Shown: piece after piece, positions 1-5,513 of the stretch | Layout of the letters: the number at the start of each line of letters is the position of its first letter | Numbering within the stretch: position 1 is the first letter of the stretch | Source of the DNA: Atribacterota bacterium | Lineage (GTDB): Bacteria; Atribacterota; Phoenicimicrobiia; Phoenicimicrobiales; Phoenicimicrobiaceae | Assembly (NCBI GenBank): GCA_030599445.1 | Contig: JAUVOA010000074.1 | Coordinates: 1-7,197 of the forward strand | Direction of reading: 5' to 3' | Length of the DNA stretch: 7,197 bases | The notes under the pieces: model-generated | Databases searched by the model: none | What the model was told of the DNA's origin: nothing | What the model saw: only the letters and a program-made list of their open reading frames with translations | Position numbers and translations under genes: made by a program

Positions 1-1
1 A

Positions 2-163
2 GCCATCTTTTTAGCTAAATATTTTTTCGATTTTGAGGTATCAGAAAATATTTGGAAATTTTGGCCAATATTAATAATTGCCCTGGGAATCGATCAAGTT
101 TTTAAATCTTTTGGAGGAGTTAGAGCTAAAGCCAAGAGGAAAGTAAAAGAAGAAGAAATATAA
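2..163 (+). CDS. LiaF/DUF5668-like membrane protein, C-terminal fragment (5' end outside window)
   Basis: An open frame enters from the left edge and runs 53 codons to a TAA at 161-163. The visible peptide has a hydrophobic stretch with the pattern FWPILIIALGID at about residues 23-34 of the fragment, then a basic and acidic tail (KAKRKVKEEE). The 'FWP-hydrophobic-G' pattern is typical of the LiaI/LiaF-like transmembrane region (DUF5668), found in envelope-stress and PspC-associated membrane proteins. That assignment rests on one short motif. The N-terminus and start are outside the window. The stop lies 11 bp from the stop of the convergent gene at 175-1245, and I see no strong terminator between them. 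Confidence 0.55.
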   Translation, partial: AIFLAKYFFDFEVSENIWKFWPILIIALGIDQVFKSFGGVRAKAKRKVKEEEI

Positions 164-174
164 TTACTTTTTGT

Positions 175-1245
175 CTACTTCTTGTCGTCGTCGTCGTCGT
201 TTCTTCTTTTTTTTAACCTTTTAATTTCTACCAAAAGAACTATAGCCCCGATACATAAATTGAAGTAAAAGACTATAAATCTCCAGGTCCCTACAAAGAG
301 ACCTAAAAGGTGAAGAGAGACAAAGAAAGAAAATAATGAGGCAAACCCTGCTTCTGCTGTCCCACTGCCACCCGGAGTGGGCATAAAAGGTAGAATAAAA
401 TAAAATATAACTTGCATTACCAATACATGGGAGAAATTAAAGTTTAGGTTAAATCCCCAAAGAAGCAGGGGGGCTACCAAGAAAAGAGTACCCCAAAAGA
501 TAATTGTATAGAGGGTAGAAAATAGTAGTTTAATCCAATTTTCTTTTAGTAGAGAAAAACTCTTATGATATTCTTTGATTTCCAGGATTACTTTATTGAA
601 TAAGCGTAACATAGTGTCTTTTTTAGAAAATTTTAAGATATAGGGAAAATTTTGAATTTTTAGAATTATTTTTATCATCTTTTCTGGATATTTTATTGCC
701 AGAAAAAATAAAAAGAGAAAAAACAGAGAAATTAAGATAGCTCCGTTGATAAGGATTGTAGAAAGAATGGTGTAATTAGTAATTGTTCTTTTAAAGACAA
801 AGAAGATTATAGGGGTAAAAATAGTAAAAACTAAGGTCTTGATTAAAGGCATAATGGTAGCAACCATAGTAGCTTTACCTAAAGTCATTTTATTTTTTAT
901 GTCTTTATTAAATAGGTATATTTGTGTAGGTAGGGTACCGGAGAAGAAAGGAGTTATGCCACCGGCAAAGTTACTAATATAGTACACTTTCAGAGCTTCG
1001 GTAAAAGTAATGTTTTCATTAACTGCCTCTACGGTCATTTTTATTCTAAGGGCATTTATCACTGCAGCAAATACCATTAGAATAAAAGCTAAGAAGAGAT
1101 ATTTTTTGTTAATACTAGATAGACTTATCCAGGTATTTTGGTTAGTGGTAATAAAAATAATAATTATGGTAGTTATGATGCCAATAATTATAGAAATAAC
1201 TAATCCTTTAAGGAATCTTTTTCTGTCTAAAATTAACTCGTTCAA
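175..1245 (-). CDS. LPG_synthase_TM / UPF0104 family flippase-like integral membrane protein
   Basis: The 356-residue product is a polytopic membrane protein with about eight hydrophobic segments (for example near residues 14-33, 49-66, 125-148, 160-185, 240-262, 272-292 and 310-340). Two motifs place it in the lysylphosphatidylglycerol synthase transmembrane family (PF03706; YbhN, AglD and MprF N-domain relatives): GGITPF at 95-100 and PTPGGSGTAEAG at 289-300. Members flip or handle lipid-linked substrates; many are free-standing without the MprF synthase domain, as here, so no specific substrate can be named. The start is TTG at 1245-1243; AAAGGAG at 1263-1257 lies 11 nt upstream, and the nearby ATG at 1253 reaches a stop after three codons. 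The C-terminus is odd: a basic KKRR, then Asn and five Asp encoded by a pure GAC repeat, then Lys-Lys. Confidence 0.85.
   Translation of the reverse strand: MNELILDRKRFLKGLVISIIIGIITTIIIIFITTNQNTWISLSSINKKYLFLAFILMVFAAVINALRIKMTVEAVNENITFTEALKVYYISNFAGGITPFFSGTLPTQIYLFNKDIKNKMTLGKATMVATIMPLIKTLVFTIFTPIIFFVFKRTITNYTILSTILINGAILISLFFLFLFFLAIKYPEKMIKIILKIQNFPYILKFSKKDTMLRLFNKVILEIKEYHKSFSLLKENWIKLLFSTLYTIIFWGTLFLVAPLLLWGFNLNFNFSHVLVMQVIFYFILPFMPTPGGSGTAEAGFASLFSFFVSLHLLGLFVGTWRFIVFYFNLCIGAIVLLVEIKRLKKRRNDDDDDKK
184..198 (-). repeat. (GAC)5 trinucleotide repeat encoding penta-aspartate
   Basis: Five consecutive GTC units on the plus strand (GAC on the coding strand) encode Asp350-354 at the extreme C-terminus of the flippase-like protein, followed by two Lys and the stop. 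Pure GC-containing triplet runs stand out in this AT-rich sequence and could be prone to slippage. Confidence 0.9.
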
Positions 1246-1256
1246 ATAATCATTCG

Positions 1257-1263
1257 CTCCTTT
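1257..1263 (-). promoter_or_regulatory. Ribosome binding site deciding the TTG start of the flippase-like gene
   Basis: AAAGGAG on the minus strand lies 11 nt before the TTG at 1245. It also lies 3 nt before an ATG at 1253 that opens a three-codon frame (Met-Ile-Ile-stop), whose TGA overlaps the TTG. No other in-frame ATG or GTG lies near this site. Confidence 0.6.
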
Positions 1264-1735
1264 GAATTAGTTGTTAGTGAATAATCGTTAGTTTTAAATA
1301 TAAGTTTTCAGTTTTCGTTTTGCAGTTAATAGTTGAAAGATACAGGTTAATTATTTGCTTAGTTATCCAGTTGCCCAGTAAATTGTGTAATATGTGATGT
1401 GTAATAAGTAATCTGTTTTTGTAAATTCAGAACTATAATCTTATTAGTAATTACATATTACTTGTTTACAGTATTTCTATCCGCTCCACACTATAGGGGC
1501 GTATGCAATACGCCCCTGCTTGTCACACATTACTTGTTACTGTTACTCATCACTGTATTTCTTCTATACGCTATCCGCTAAACGCTCTACGCTAGAATAC
1601 GAGATACGATTCACCAGATACGAGATACATTTTTATTCTAACTAATCAGATAACTAGCTAACTAATTTCATACGTCCCTAGTTTTTTTAAAATCCGTAAT
1701 CCGTAACCTGTAAATTCAAACTTATAAATCAAAGT
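1264..1735. repeat. Intergenic block of degenerate 7-bp tandem repeats (several families)
   Basis: No convincing gene lies in this stretch. It is mostly short tandem words with a 7-bp period. At 1302-1336 the unit is near CAGTTTT, with some 6- and 8-bp steps. At 1385-1419 it is near GTGTAAT. At 1450-1463 and 1529-1556 it is ATTACNN/GTTACTN, the inverse orientation of the previous family. At 1567-1594 there are four units of NACGCTN. At 1596-1630 there are five units near GATACGA. At 1691-1718 the unit is AATCCGT, decaying. Several families recur in 4700-5100 and 5514-5541. They read as non-coding simple repeats of mixed sequence but common period. Precedent: heptanucleotide STRR repeats of filamentous cyanobacteria. 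Confidence 0.75.
1495..1517. repeat. Perfect GC-rich palindrome (9-bp arms, 5-nt loop)
   Basis: AGGGGCGTA at 1495-1503 and TACGCCCCT at 1509-1517 are exact reverse complements around a 5-nt loop, TGCAA. It is conspicuous in AT-rich DNA. No U-tract follows on either strand, so it is not a normal intrinsic terminator. It sits between two oppositely oriented copies of the ATTAC-type heptad repeats. From memory, similar GGGGCG...CGCCCC palindromes occur as dispersed repeats in many environmental genomes, so a REP- or MITE-like element is likely. Confidence 0.7.
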
Positions 1736-1792
1736 ATAGCATATTATCTTTTTTATTTAAAATTATATGAAAAAATGTATTTTCTGAAAATA

Positions 1793-1821
1793 TTACTAAT
1801 TTTAAAATTTTAGGGTATAAT
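1793..1821 (+). promoter_or_regulatory. Possible promoter of the DUF554 gene
   Basis: TATAAT at 1816-1821 is a consensus -10 with a poor -35 (TTACTA at 1793-1798, 17-bp spacer), about 100 nt before the gene. A second TATAAT lies at 1830-1835. The surroundings are so AT-rich that chance matches are expected. Confidence 0.3.
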
Positions 1822-1920
1822 AAATAAAATATAATTTTAATAAGAAATTACCCATTGCCAAAATAGCTGATAAAAATTACTAAAAATAAGTAGGAATATT
1901 TATTTATTCAAAAGGGAGAA

Positions 1921-2610
1921 ATGTTTTTAATGAGAGGGACCATAGTAAATGTGATTGCTATTTTTTTAGGATGTTCAGTGGGATTTATTTTGAAGAGTAA
2001 ATTTCCTGAAAAGATTGGGAGAATTGTTATGCAAGCCTTGGGGTTAGCTTCCTTATTAATTGGTATACAAATGGCTCTTAAAACTGATAATATTTTATTG
2101 GTAATCTTTTCCCTGGTAATTGGTGGAGTGATCGGGGAGATAATAGGCATTGAAGAAGGCTTAGAAAGATTTGGGGAAAGAGTTAAATTAAAATTTATAA
2201 ACAATACTTCCTCGGAGAGATTTGTTGAAGGATTTGTAACTGCCAGCTTGTTATATTGTGTGGGGTCCATGGCAATAATGGGTGCCCTCAAAGAGGGATT
2301 AAGTGGTAACCCGGATATACTTTATACTAAATCATTATTAGATGGGCTCACTTCCATCGCCTTTACTGCAGCTATGGGAATAGGGGTATTGTTTTCTACC
2401 ATACCGGTCTTTTTATATCAAGGAGGAATTACCCTACTGGCCCGATTAATAAAAGATTTTCTCTCACCTGAAGTAATAAATGAGATGACTGCAGTGGGAG
2501 GAATATTAATATTAGGGATAGGTTTTGGATTACTGGAAATAAAAAAGATTAAGATAGGAAATCTATTACCTGCCATTTTAATTGCCGCTTTTTTAGCAGT
2601 AATCTTTTAA
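1921..2610 (+). CDS. DUF554 / YqgA-family membrane protein
   Basis: The 229-residue product is a small polytopic membrane protein of normal length for DUF554 (E. coli YqgA, B. subtilis YdfK); the family's function is not established. Family hallmarks are the N-terminal GTIVNVIAIFLGCSVGFIL, the GGVIGEIIGIEEGLERFGE segment at about residues 68-86, and the CVGSMAIMGALKEGLSGNPDILYTKSLLDG region (split here at natural breaks: CVGSMAIMGAL, then KSLLDG) near residues 112-142, followed by hydrophobic helices to the C-terminus. The start is ambiguous. ATG 1921 is only 2 nt from GGGAG (1914-1918), while ATG 1930 is 11 nt away and gives MRGTIVN, also plausible for the family. It stands alone between two non-coding gaps, and no intrinsic terminator is evident after it. 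Confidence 0.85.
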   Translation: MFLMRGTIVNVIAIFLGCSVGFILKSKFPEKIGRIVMQALGLASLLIGIQMALKTDNILLVIFSLVIGGVIGEIIGIEEGLERFGERVKLKFINNTSSERFVEGFVTASLLYCVGSMAIMGALKEGLSGNPDILYTKSLLDGLTSIAFTAAMGIGVLFSTIPVFLYQGGITLLARLIKDFLSPEVINEMTAVGGILILGIGFGLLEIKKIKIGNLLPAILIAAFLAVIF

Positions 2611-2620
2611 CTAAAAAAAC

Positions 2621-2657
2621 CCGACACGACAGGGGACGGTTCTTTGGCAGGTTCTTA
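2621..2657. repeat. REP/RAYT-like dispersed repeat remnant
   Basis: This short GC-richer patch just after the DUF554 gene contains GACACGACAGGGGACGGTTC and an adjacent near-repeat of GGTTCTT (2639-2645 and 2650-2656). From memory, the core AGGGGACGGTTCTTT resembles sequences common beside REP-associated tyrosine transposase genes (IS200-like, Y1_Tnp). No transposase lies nearby, so this would be a solo remnant. It lacks a U-tract and a clean stem, so I do not call it a terminator. Confidence 0.45.
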
Positions 2658-2696
2658 TAAAGTTAAATTTTATAAATTTTATTGATTAGTAGATCG

Positions 2697-2714
2697 CTTA
2701 ATTATATAATTAAG
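2697..2714. repeat. 18-bp perfect AT palindrome
   Basis: CTTAATTAT at 2697-2705 is followed directly by its exact reverse complement at 2706-2714. It lies just upstream of the candidate pgk -35. It could be a protein-binding site, but long AT palindromes arise easily in this composition. Confidence 0.35.
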
Positions 2715-2722
2715 AAAATTTA

Positions 2723-2750
2723 TTGCAGTAAAATCGAATAAATATATAAC
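2723..2750 (+). promoter_or_regulatory. Candidate pgk promoter
   Basis: TTGCAG (2723-2728) and TATAAC (2745-2750) are separated by 16 bp, a fair sigma-70-type match. It would give a 5' leader of about 45-50 nt before ATG 2804. Confidence 0.4.
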
Positions 2751-2803
2751 ATTGAAAGTTATACATGTAATACATTAATTTACAATATTGGAGGCTGTAT
2801 AGG

Positions 2804-4003
2804 ATGAAAAGAAAGACTATTAAAGATTTGAATAAAAATCAGTTAGAAGGCAAAAAAGTTTTAGTAAGAGTTGATTTTAATGTTCCTCTAAACGAAGAGT
2901 TAGAGATTACCGATGATACAAGAATAAAAGCAGCTCTTTCCACTATTAAATATTTAATTTCTAATCAAGCTAAAGTAATTTTGATGAGTCATTTAGGTCG
3001 TCCCAAAGGGGAAGTAATAGAAAAATTAAGATTAGACTCGGTAGCCAGGAGATTGAGCGAATTATTAGGGCAGAAAGTTAAAAAGCTTAATGATTGTATC
3101 GGTGTAGAAGTAGAAAAAACCGTTTTAAATATGCAAAAAGATGAAGTCATATTATTGGAAAATCTTAGATTTCATTCTGAAGAAGAAAAAAACAACCCAG
3201 AATTTGCTAAGTCATTGGCTAAGTCAGCTGATATTTTTGTGAATGATGCCTTTGGTACAGCTCATCGAGCTCACGCTTCTACTGTTGGTGTGGCCAGGAT
3301 ATTGCCATCTTACGCCGGATTTTTAATGGCCAAGGAGATAGGGGTGTTGAGTAATTTATTGGAGAATCCCGAAAGACCCTTTGTGGTAGTATTGGGGGGA
3401 GCAAAAATATCCGGAAAAATTGAAATTGTTCAGAATTTATTAGCTATCGCGGATAGAATATTGATCGCCGGAGGGATGAGTTATACCTGTTTGGCTTCTT
3501 TAGGTTATGAGGTAGGCAATTCACTGTTAGAAGAGTATGACTTAAAAATAGTTAGAAAAATGTTAAAGAAGGCCGAAGAACATGGAAATAAAATACTTTT
3601 ACCGATTGATTTAATAATAACCAAAGAGGTATCAGAAAAGATAAAAGGTAAACTGTTCGAAATAGATAATATCCCCAAAGATGGTATTGGGGTGGATTTA
3701 GGTGAAAGGTCTTTAGTTAAATTCGAGAAGGAAATTAAAAAGGCAAAAACTGTATTCTGGAATGGGCCAGTGGGAGTATTTGAGATAGAAAAATATGCCA
3801 AGGGAACCAATAGAATAGCAAAAATATTGGCAGATATGCAGGGGAAGGCTGTAACTATAATTGGTGGTGGAGATTCTATTGCCGCGATCGATAAGGCAGG
3901 GTTAACAGAGAAGATGACTCATATCTCTACCGGTGGCGGAGCTTCTTTAGAATTTTTAGGTGGGAAAAAACTCCCCGGTATAGAGATTTTACCAGAAAAA
4001 TAA
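2804..4003 (+). CDS. pgk: Phosphoglycerate kinase
   Basis: The cytosolic glycolytic enzyme transfers phosphate between 1,3-bisphosphoglycerate and ADP. At 399 residues it has full bacterial length. The N-terminal domain shows VRVDFNVPL (21-29, with substrate residues Asp24 and Asn26), Arg40, SHLGRPKG (62-69), ENLRFH (119-124) and NDAFGTAHRAHAST (147-160). The C-terminal nucleotide domain shows GGAKISGK (198-205), AGGMSYT, FWNGPVGVFE (from about 318) and GGGDS (354-358) followed by STGGGASLE. Gly204 sits where many bacterial enzymes have Asp (GGAKVSDK), a tolerated variation as far as I know. ATG 2804 has GGAGG at 2790-2794 with a 9-nt spacing. The gene stands alone: no gap or tpiA adjoins it, unlike the common gap-pgk-tpi cluster. 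Confidence 0.98.
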   Translation: MKRKTIKDLNKNQLEGKKVLVRVDFNVPLNEELEITDDTRIKAALSTIKYLISNQAKVILMSHLGRPKGEVIEKLRLDSVARRLSELLGQKVKKLNDCIGVEVEKTVLNMQKDEVILLENLRFHSEEEKNNPEFAKSLAKSADIFVNDAFGTAHRAHASTVGVARILPSYAGFLMAKEIGVLSNLLENPERPFVVVLGGAKISGKIEIVQNLLAIADRILIAGGMSYTCLASLGYEVGNSLLEEYDLKIVRKMLKKAEEHGNKILLPIDLIITKEVSEKIKGKLFEIDNIPKDGIGVDLGERSLVKFEKEIKKAKTVFWNGPVGVFEIEKYAKGTNRIAKILADMQGKAVTIIGGGDSIAAIDKAGLTEKMTHISTGGGASLEFLGGKKLPGIEILPEK

Positions 4004-4014
4004 AAATTTATTTT
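3997..4014. terminator. Weak AT-only hairpin between the pgk and Mut7-C gene ends
   Basis: AAAATAAA (3997-4004) and TTTATTTT (4007-4014) are exact inverted arms around 2 nt. They span both stop codons of the convergent genes, which are only 9 bp apart. It has A/T runs on both sides and is the only candidate bidirectional terminator, but with no G-C pair it would be very weak. Confidence 0.2.
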
Positions 4015-4570
4015 AATCAAAATCGGAGGGTAGTTTTTCATTCATTCTTTTGGAATCGCTCCCTGATTCATTAAGGGACAGTTTTTGAATTTTTTGAGTC
4101 ATTCTTTGCCAGTGAGTCCCTCTCCAATAATATTTTTTACAAGAAGGGCAATAGACAAACTTATTTTGAGTTAAAAATACGTAAGGAGGTACATAATTTT
4201 TAATTTCTTTTTTATCAACCTCTTTAGTGAGGGTGTTACATAGAGAACAACGAGAAAATATTTTTGAATTTAGATCAATTTTTAATTTTAACCCCTTTAT
4301 TATTCCTAATAACTGTTCTTCCCAGTGGTCGCTTTCTATAAATAAGAAATCACAGATATTCCGTCTTTTAATTAAATTAGCGTCTCTGGTTAGTAATATT
4401 CTATTTTCTTGCCGAGCAATTAGGATGAGAGATAAATCATCATCGAAGTAGGGGTAAGCGGTATCGTAGCCTAAAATACGTAGCCATTTAACTAATTTAC
4501 CCAACATTCTGTCAGCTATAAATTTTATTTCTTCATCTTTTATTTCTTCTATAATATTATTTTCACTCAT
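4013..4570 (-). CDS. Mut7-C RNase domain protein (PIN-like) with C-terminal zinc ribbon
   Basis: The 185-residue product matches the Mut7-C family (PF01927), a PIN-like fold named for C. elegans Mut-7 and predicted to act as an RNase; bacterial members are mostly uncharacterised. The PIN-like part has FIADRMLGKL at 17-26 (acid Asp20), then KWLRILGYDT, an acidic DDD at 43-45, and RILLTRD at 57-63 (Asp63). The zinc ribbon has CSLC at 108-111 and CPSC at 141-144, followed by KYYWRGTHW, which is characteristic of the family. The last 25 or so residues are polar and look disordered. ATG 4570 has no clear Shine-Dalgarno sequence. The gene converges on pgk and is transcribed away from the repeat-rich gap; no partner gene is adjacent. 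Confidence 0.88.
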   Translation of the reverse strand: MSENNIIEEIKDEEIKFIADRMLGKLVKWLRILGYDTAYPYFDDDLSLILIARQENRILLTRDANLIKRRNICDFLFIESDHWEEQLLGIIKGLKLKIDLNSKIFSRCSLCNTLTKEVDKKEIKNYVPPYVFLTQNKFVYCPSCKKYYWRGTHWQRMTQKIQKLSLNESGSDSKRMNEKLPSDFD

Positions 4571-4666
4571 TTTTCTATATCAAGCTCATTTTTAGAATAT
4601 TTACGTTCTCTTTTTTAATTTATTTGCCATAGAATTACTGATTAAACAAAAAATTATCTTTAAATT

Positions 4667-4696
4667 ATTATATCACGCTATTATCTTGTTAGCCAA
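4667..4696 (-). promoter_or_regulatory. Candidate extended -10 promoter of the Mut7-C gene
   Basis: On the minus strand, TGATATAAT (4675-4667) is an extended -10, with TTGGCT (4696-4691) 18 bp upstream as a 4/6 -35. The leader to ATG 4570 would be about 90 nt. Confidence 0.5.
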
Positions 4697-4722
4697 TCAA
4701 GATAATCGTTAGTGAATAAGCC

Positions 4723-5091
4723 TAGCGTGGAGCGTACAGTGTTTAGCGTATAGGTGCGGATAATAAGTGTAAGAAAAATACAAAATACAAAACATATTAG
4801 TCGTTAGTTTCAAATAGAATTTACAGCTTTCGCTATACAATAAACTAAAACTTAAACTGAAAAACTAAAAACCATAATTCAAAATAAAAAACTTGTTCAT
4901 ATACATTATTACTTTTTATGTAGGGTTCGAATTTATCCGACCCGGGTTATTCTGATAATATTCTGAATCCTGGATTCTGGCTCCTGATTACTGGCTTCTT
5001 TGCGAAATACGATTCATGAGATACGAATTTAGCTTCTGGATTCTGTCTCTTCTTTCCTTGCTATACGCTAAACGCTGTACGCTCCACGCTA
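4723..5091. repeat. 369-bp segment bounded by 31-bp inverted repeats (MITE-like)
   Basis: The left arm 4723-4753 is the reverse complement of the right arm 5061-5091 with one mismatch in 31 (position 4740/5074). Each arm consists of four NACGCTN-type heptads plus three bases. Between the arms lie other heptad families and no ORF. I find no clear target-site duplication outside the arms, so the mobile-element reading is tentative; the arms may simply be two heptad tracts in opposite orientation. Confidence 0.7.
4922..4943. repeat. Imperfect palindromic repeat
   Basis: AGGGTTCG at 4922-4929 faces CGACCC at 4938-4943 with one bulged T. It stands out as a GC-richer patch within AT-rich DNA and is followed by CCCGGG (4941-4946). 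It resembles a degraded version of the AGGGGC-type palindrome at 1495-1517, but the arms differ, so the relationship is uncertain. Confidence 0.3.
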
Positions 5092-5109
5092 ATTATATAC
5101 TAATTTGGC

Positions 5110-5138
5110 TTGACAATTCGGATATTTGGTTATATTAT
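5110..5138 (+). promoter_or_regulatory. Strong sigma-70-type promoter of the CsoR-family gene
   Basis: A perfect -35 TTGACA (5110-5115) and a -10 TATTAT (5133-5138) are separated by exactly 17 bp, the best promoter match in the window. Transcription would start near 5145, inside the operator palindrome at 5142-5160. Confidence 0.8.
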
Positions 5139-5141
5139 TTA

Positions 5142-5160
5142 TATACCCCAGTAGGGTATA
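5142..5160 (+). promoter_or_regulatory. CsoR-type operator overlapping the transcription start
   Basis: TATACCCCAGTAGGGTATA is an inverted repeat with perfect 7-bp arms (TATACCC and GGGTATA) around 5 bp. The TACCC...GGGTA form is the known operator type of CsoR-family repressors. Its position 3 bp after the -10 and over the expected start site fits autorepression by the gene 30 bp downstream. I see no second copy before mcsA. Confidence 0.75.
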
Positions 5161-5172
5161 AAATAAATATAA

Positions 5173-5186
5173 GGTAAATTGTTACC
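5173..5186 (+). promoter_or_regulatory. Small hairpin at the start of the CsoR-family mRNA
   Basis: GGTAA (5173-5177) and TTACC (5182-5186) pair around ATTG, ending 3 nt before ATG 5190. The only SD-like sequence, AAGG at 5171-5174, lies 15 nt from the ATG and is partly in the stem. Folding could hide it or bring it close to the start codon. Confidence 0.35.
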
Positions 5187-5189
5187 ATT

Positions 5190-5474
5190 ATGAATGATTC
5201 ATACTTTAATCAATTGGGAAAGATAAAAATATTAAGTCGATTAAAAAGGATAGAAGGTCAAATCAGGGGTATCCAGGGAATGATTATTGAAGAAAGGCCT
5301 TGTTCGGATATTATGGTTCAAATGGCAGCAGCTAAATCAGCCCTTAATCAAGTAAGTAAACTTATTTTAGAGAATCATGTTAATTCCTGGTTTGATTCAT
5401 CTGTTTCTTCTGATGATATTTCTCAGGAGATGGTTACCGAGGTAATGGACCTGATATTAAGGTTTCTAAAGTAA
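5190..5474 (+). CDS. CsoR/RcnR/FrmR-family transcriptional repressor
   Basis: The 94-residue all-helical DNA-binding protein has the usual family length. It shows the conserved ILSRLKRIEGQIRGIQGMI core at 14-32, the ligand Cys38 in RPCSDI, QMAAAKSALNQVSKLILENH at 44-63 with His63, and a C-terminal helix. Family members repress metal, persulfide or formaldehyde response genes and release DNA when their Cys-centred site reacts. Canonical Cu(I) CsoR uses Cys-His-Cys (Cys36, His61, Cys65 in M. tuberculosis). Here the third position is Trp67, and Cys38 is the only cysteine. So neither the copper set nor the two-Cys CstR set is complete, and the ENHVNSWFD region looks more like E. coli FrmR (ESHIRETFD). 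The signal is therefore uncertain. ATG 5190 is the only reasonable start; in-frame TAA at 5175 blocks extension. It is probably autoregulated through the operator at 5142-5160. Confidence 0.92.
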   Translation: MNDSYFNQLGKIKILSRLKRIEGQIRGIQGMIIEERPCSDIMVQMAAAKSALNQVSKLILENHVNSWFDSSVSSDDISQEMVTEVMDLILRFLK

Positions 5475-5513
5475 GAAGCAATTACTGAATTAGATAAATA
5501 TAGTAAAATCAAT

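Larger units (their letters stand above)
4702..5102. repeat. Second intergenic heptad-repeat block, no gene seen
   Basis: This non-coding stretch repeats the style of 1264-1735. It has inverted NACGCTN units at 4723-4750, AAATACA units at 4776-4796, AT-rich filler at about 4800-4915, a TYCTGGN family of six units at 4961-5002 and two more at 5034-5047, GATACGA-type units at 5006-5026, and forward NACGCTN units at 5064-5091. Words at 4708-4718 and 4801-4816 match 1273-1283 and 1285-1300 in the first gap (11/11 and 15/16). I see no ORF with coding character, tRNA or CRISPR array here. Confidence 0.75.

Noticed and set aside
140..170. AAAGTAA...TTACTTT hairpin as terminator of the first gene
   Set aside because: The loop is 17 nt, the stem has a single G-C pair and the U-run is short, so it is too weak to call.
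1010..1249. 79-codon open frame on the plus strand opposite the flippase-like gene
   Set aside because: It lies wholly within the antisense of a well-supported membrane protein gene; its hydrophobic look is the mirror of that gene's composition, and it has no family motif.
1567..1630. Possible CRISPR array in the periodic intergenic repeats
   Set aside because: The repeats are 7 bp and contiguous, without 20-40 bp repeats and unique spacers, and no cas genes are present.
1908..2291. 127-codon minus-strand frame under the DUF554 gene
   Set aside because: It is antisense to a recognised family on the other strand and shows no motifs.
3505..3810. 101-codon minus-strand frame inside pgk
   Set aside because: It is antisense to an unmistakable pgk.
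4227..4451. 74-codon plus-strand frame inside the Mut7-C gene
   Set aside because: It is antisense to conserved PIN-like and zinc-ribbon coding sequence.
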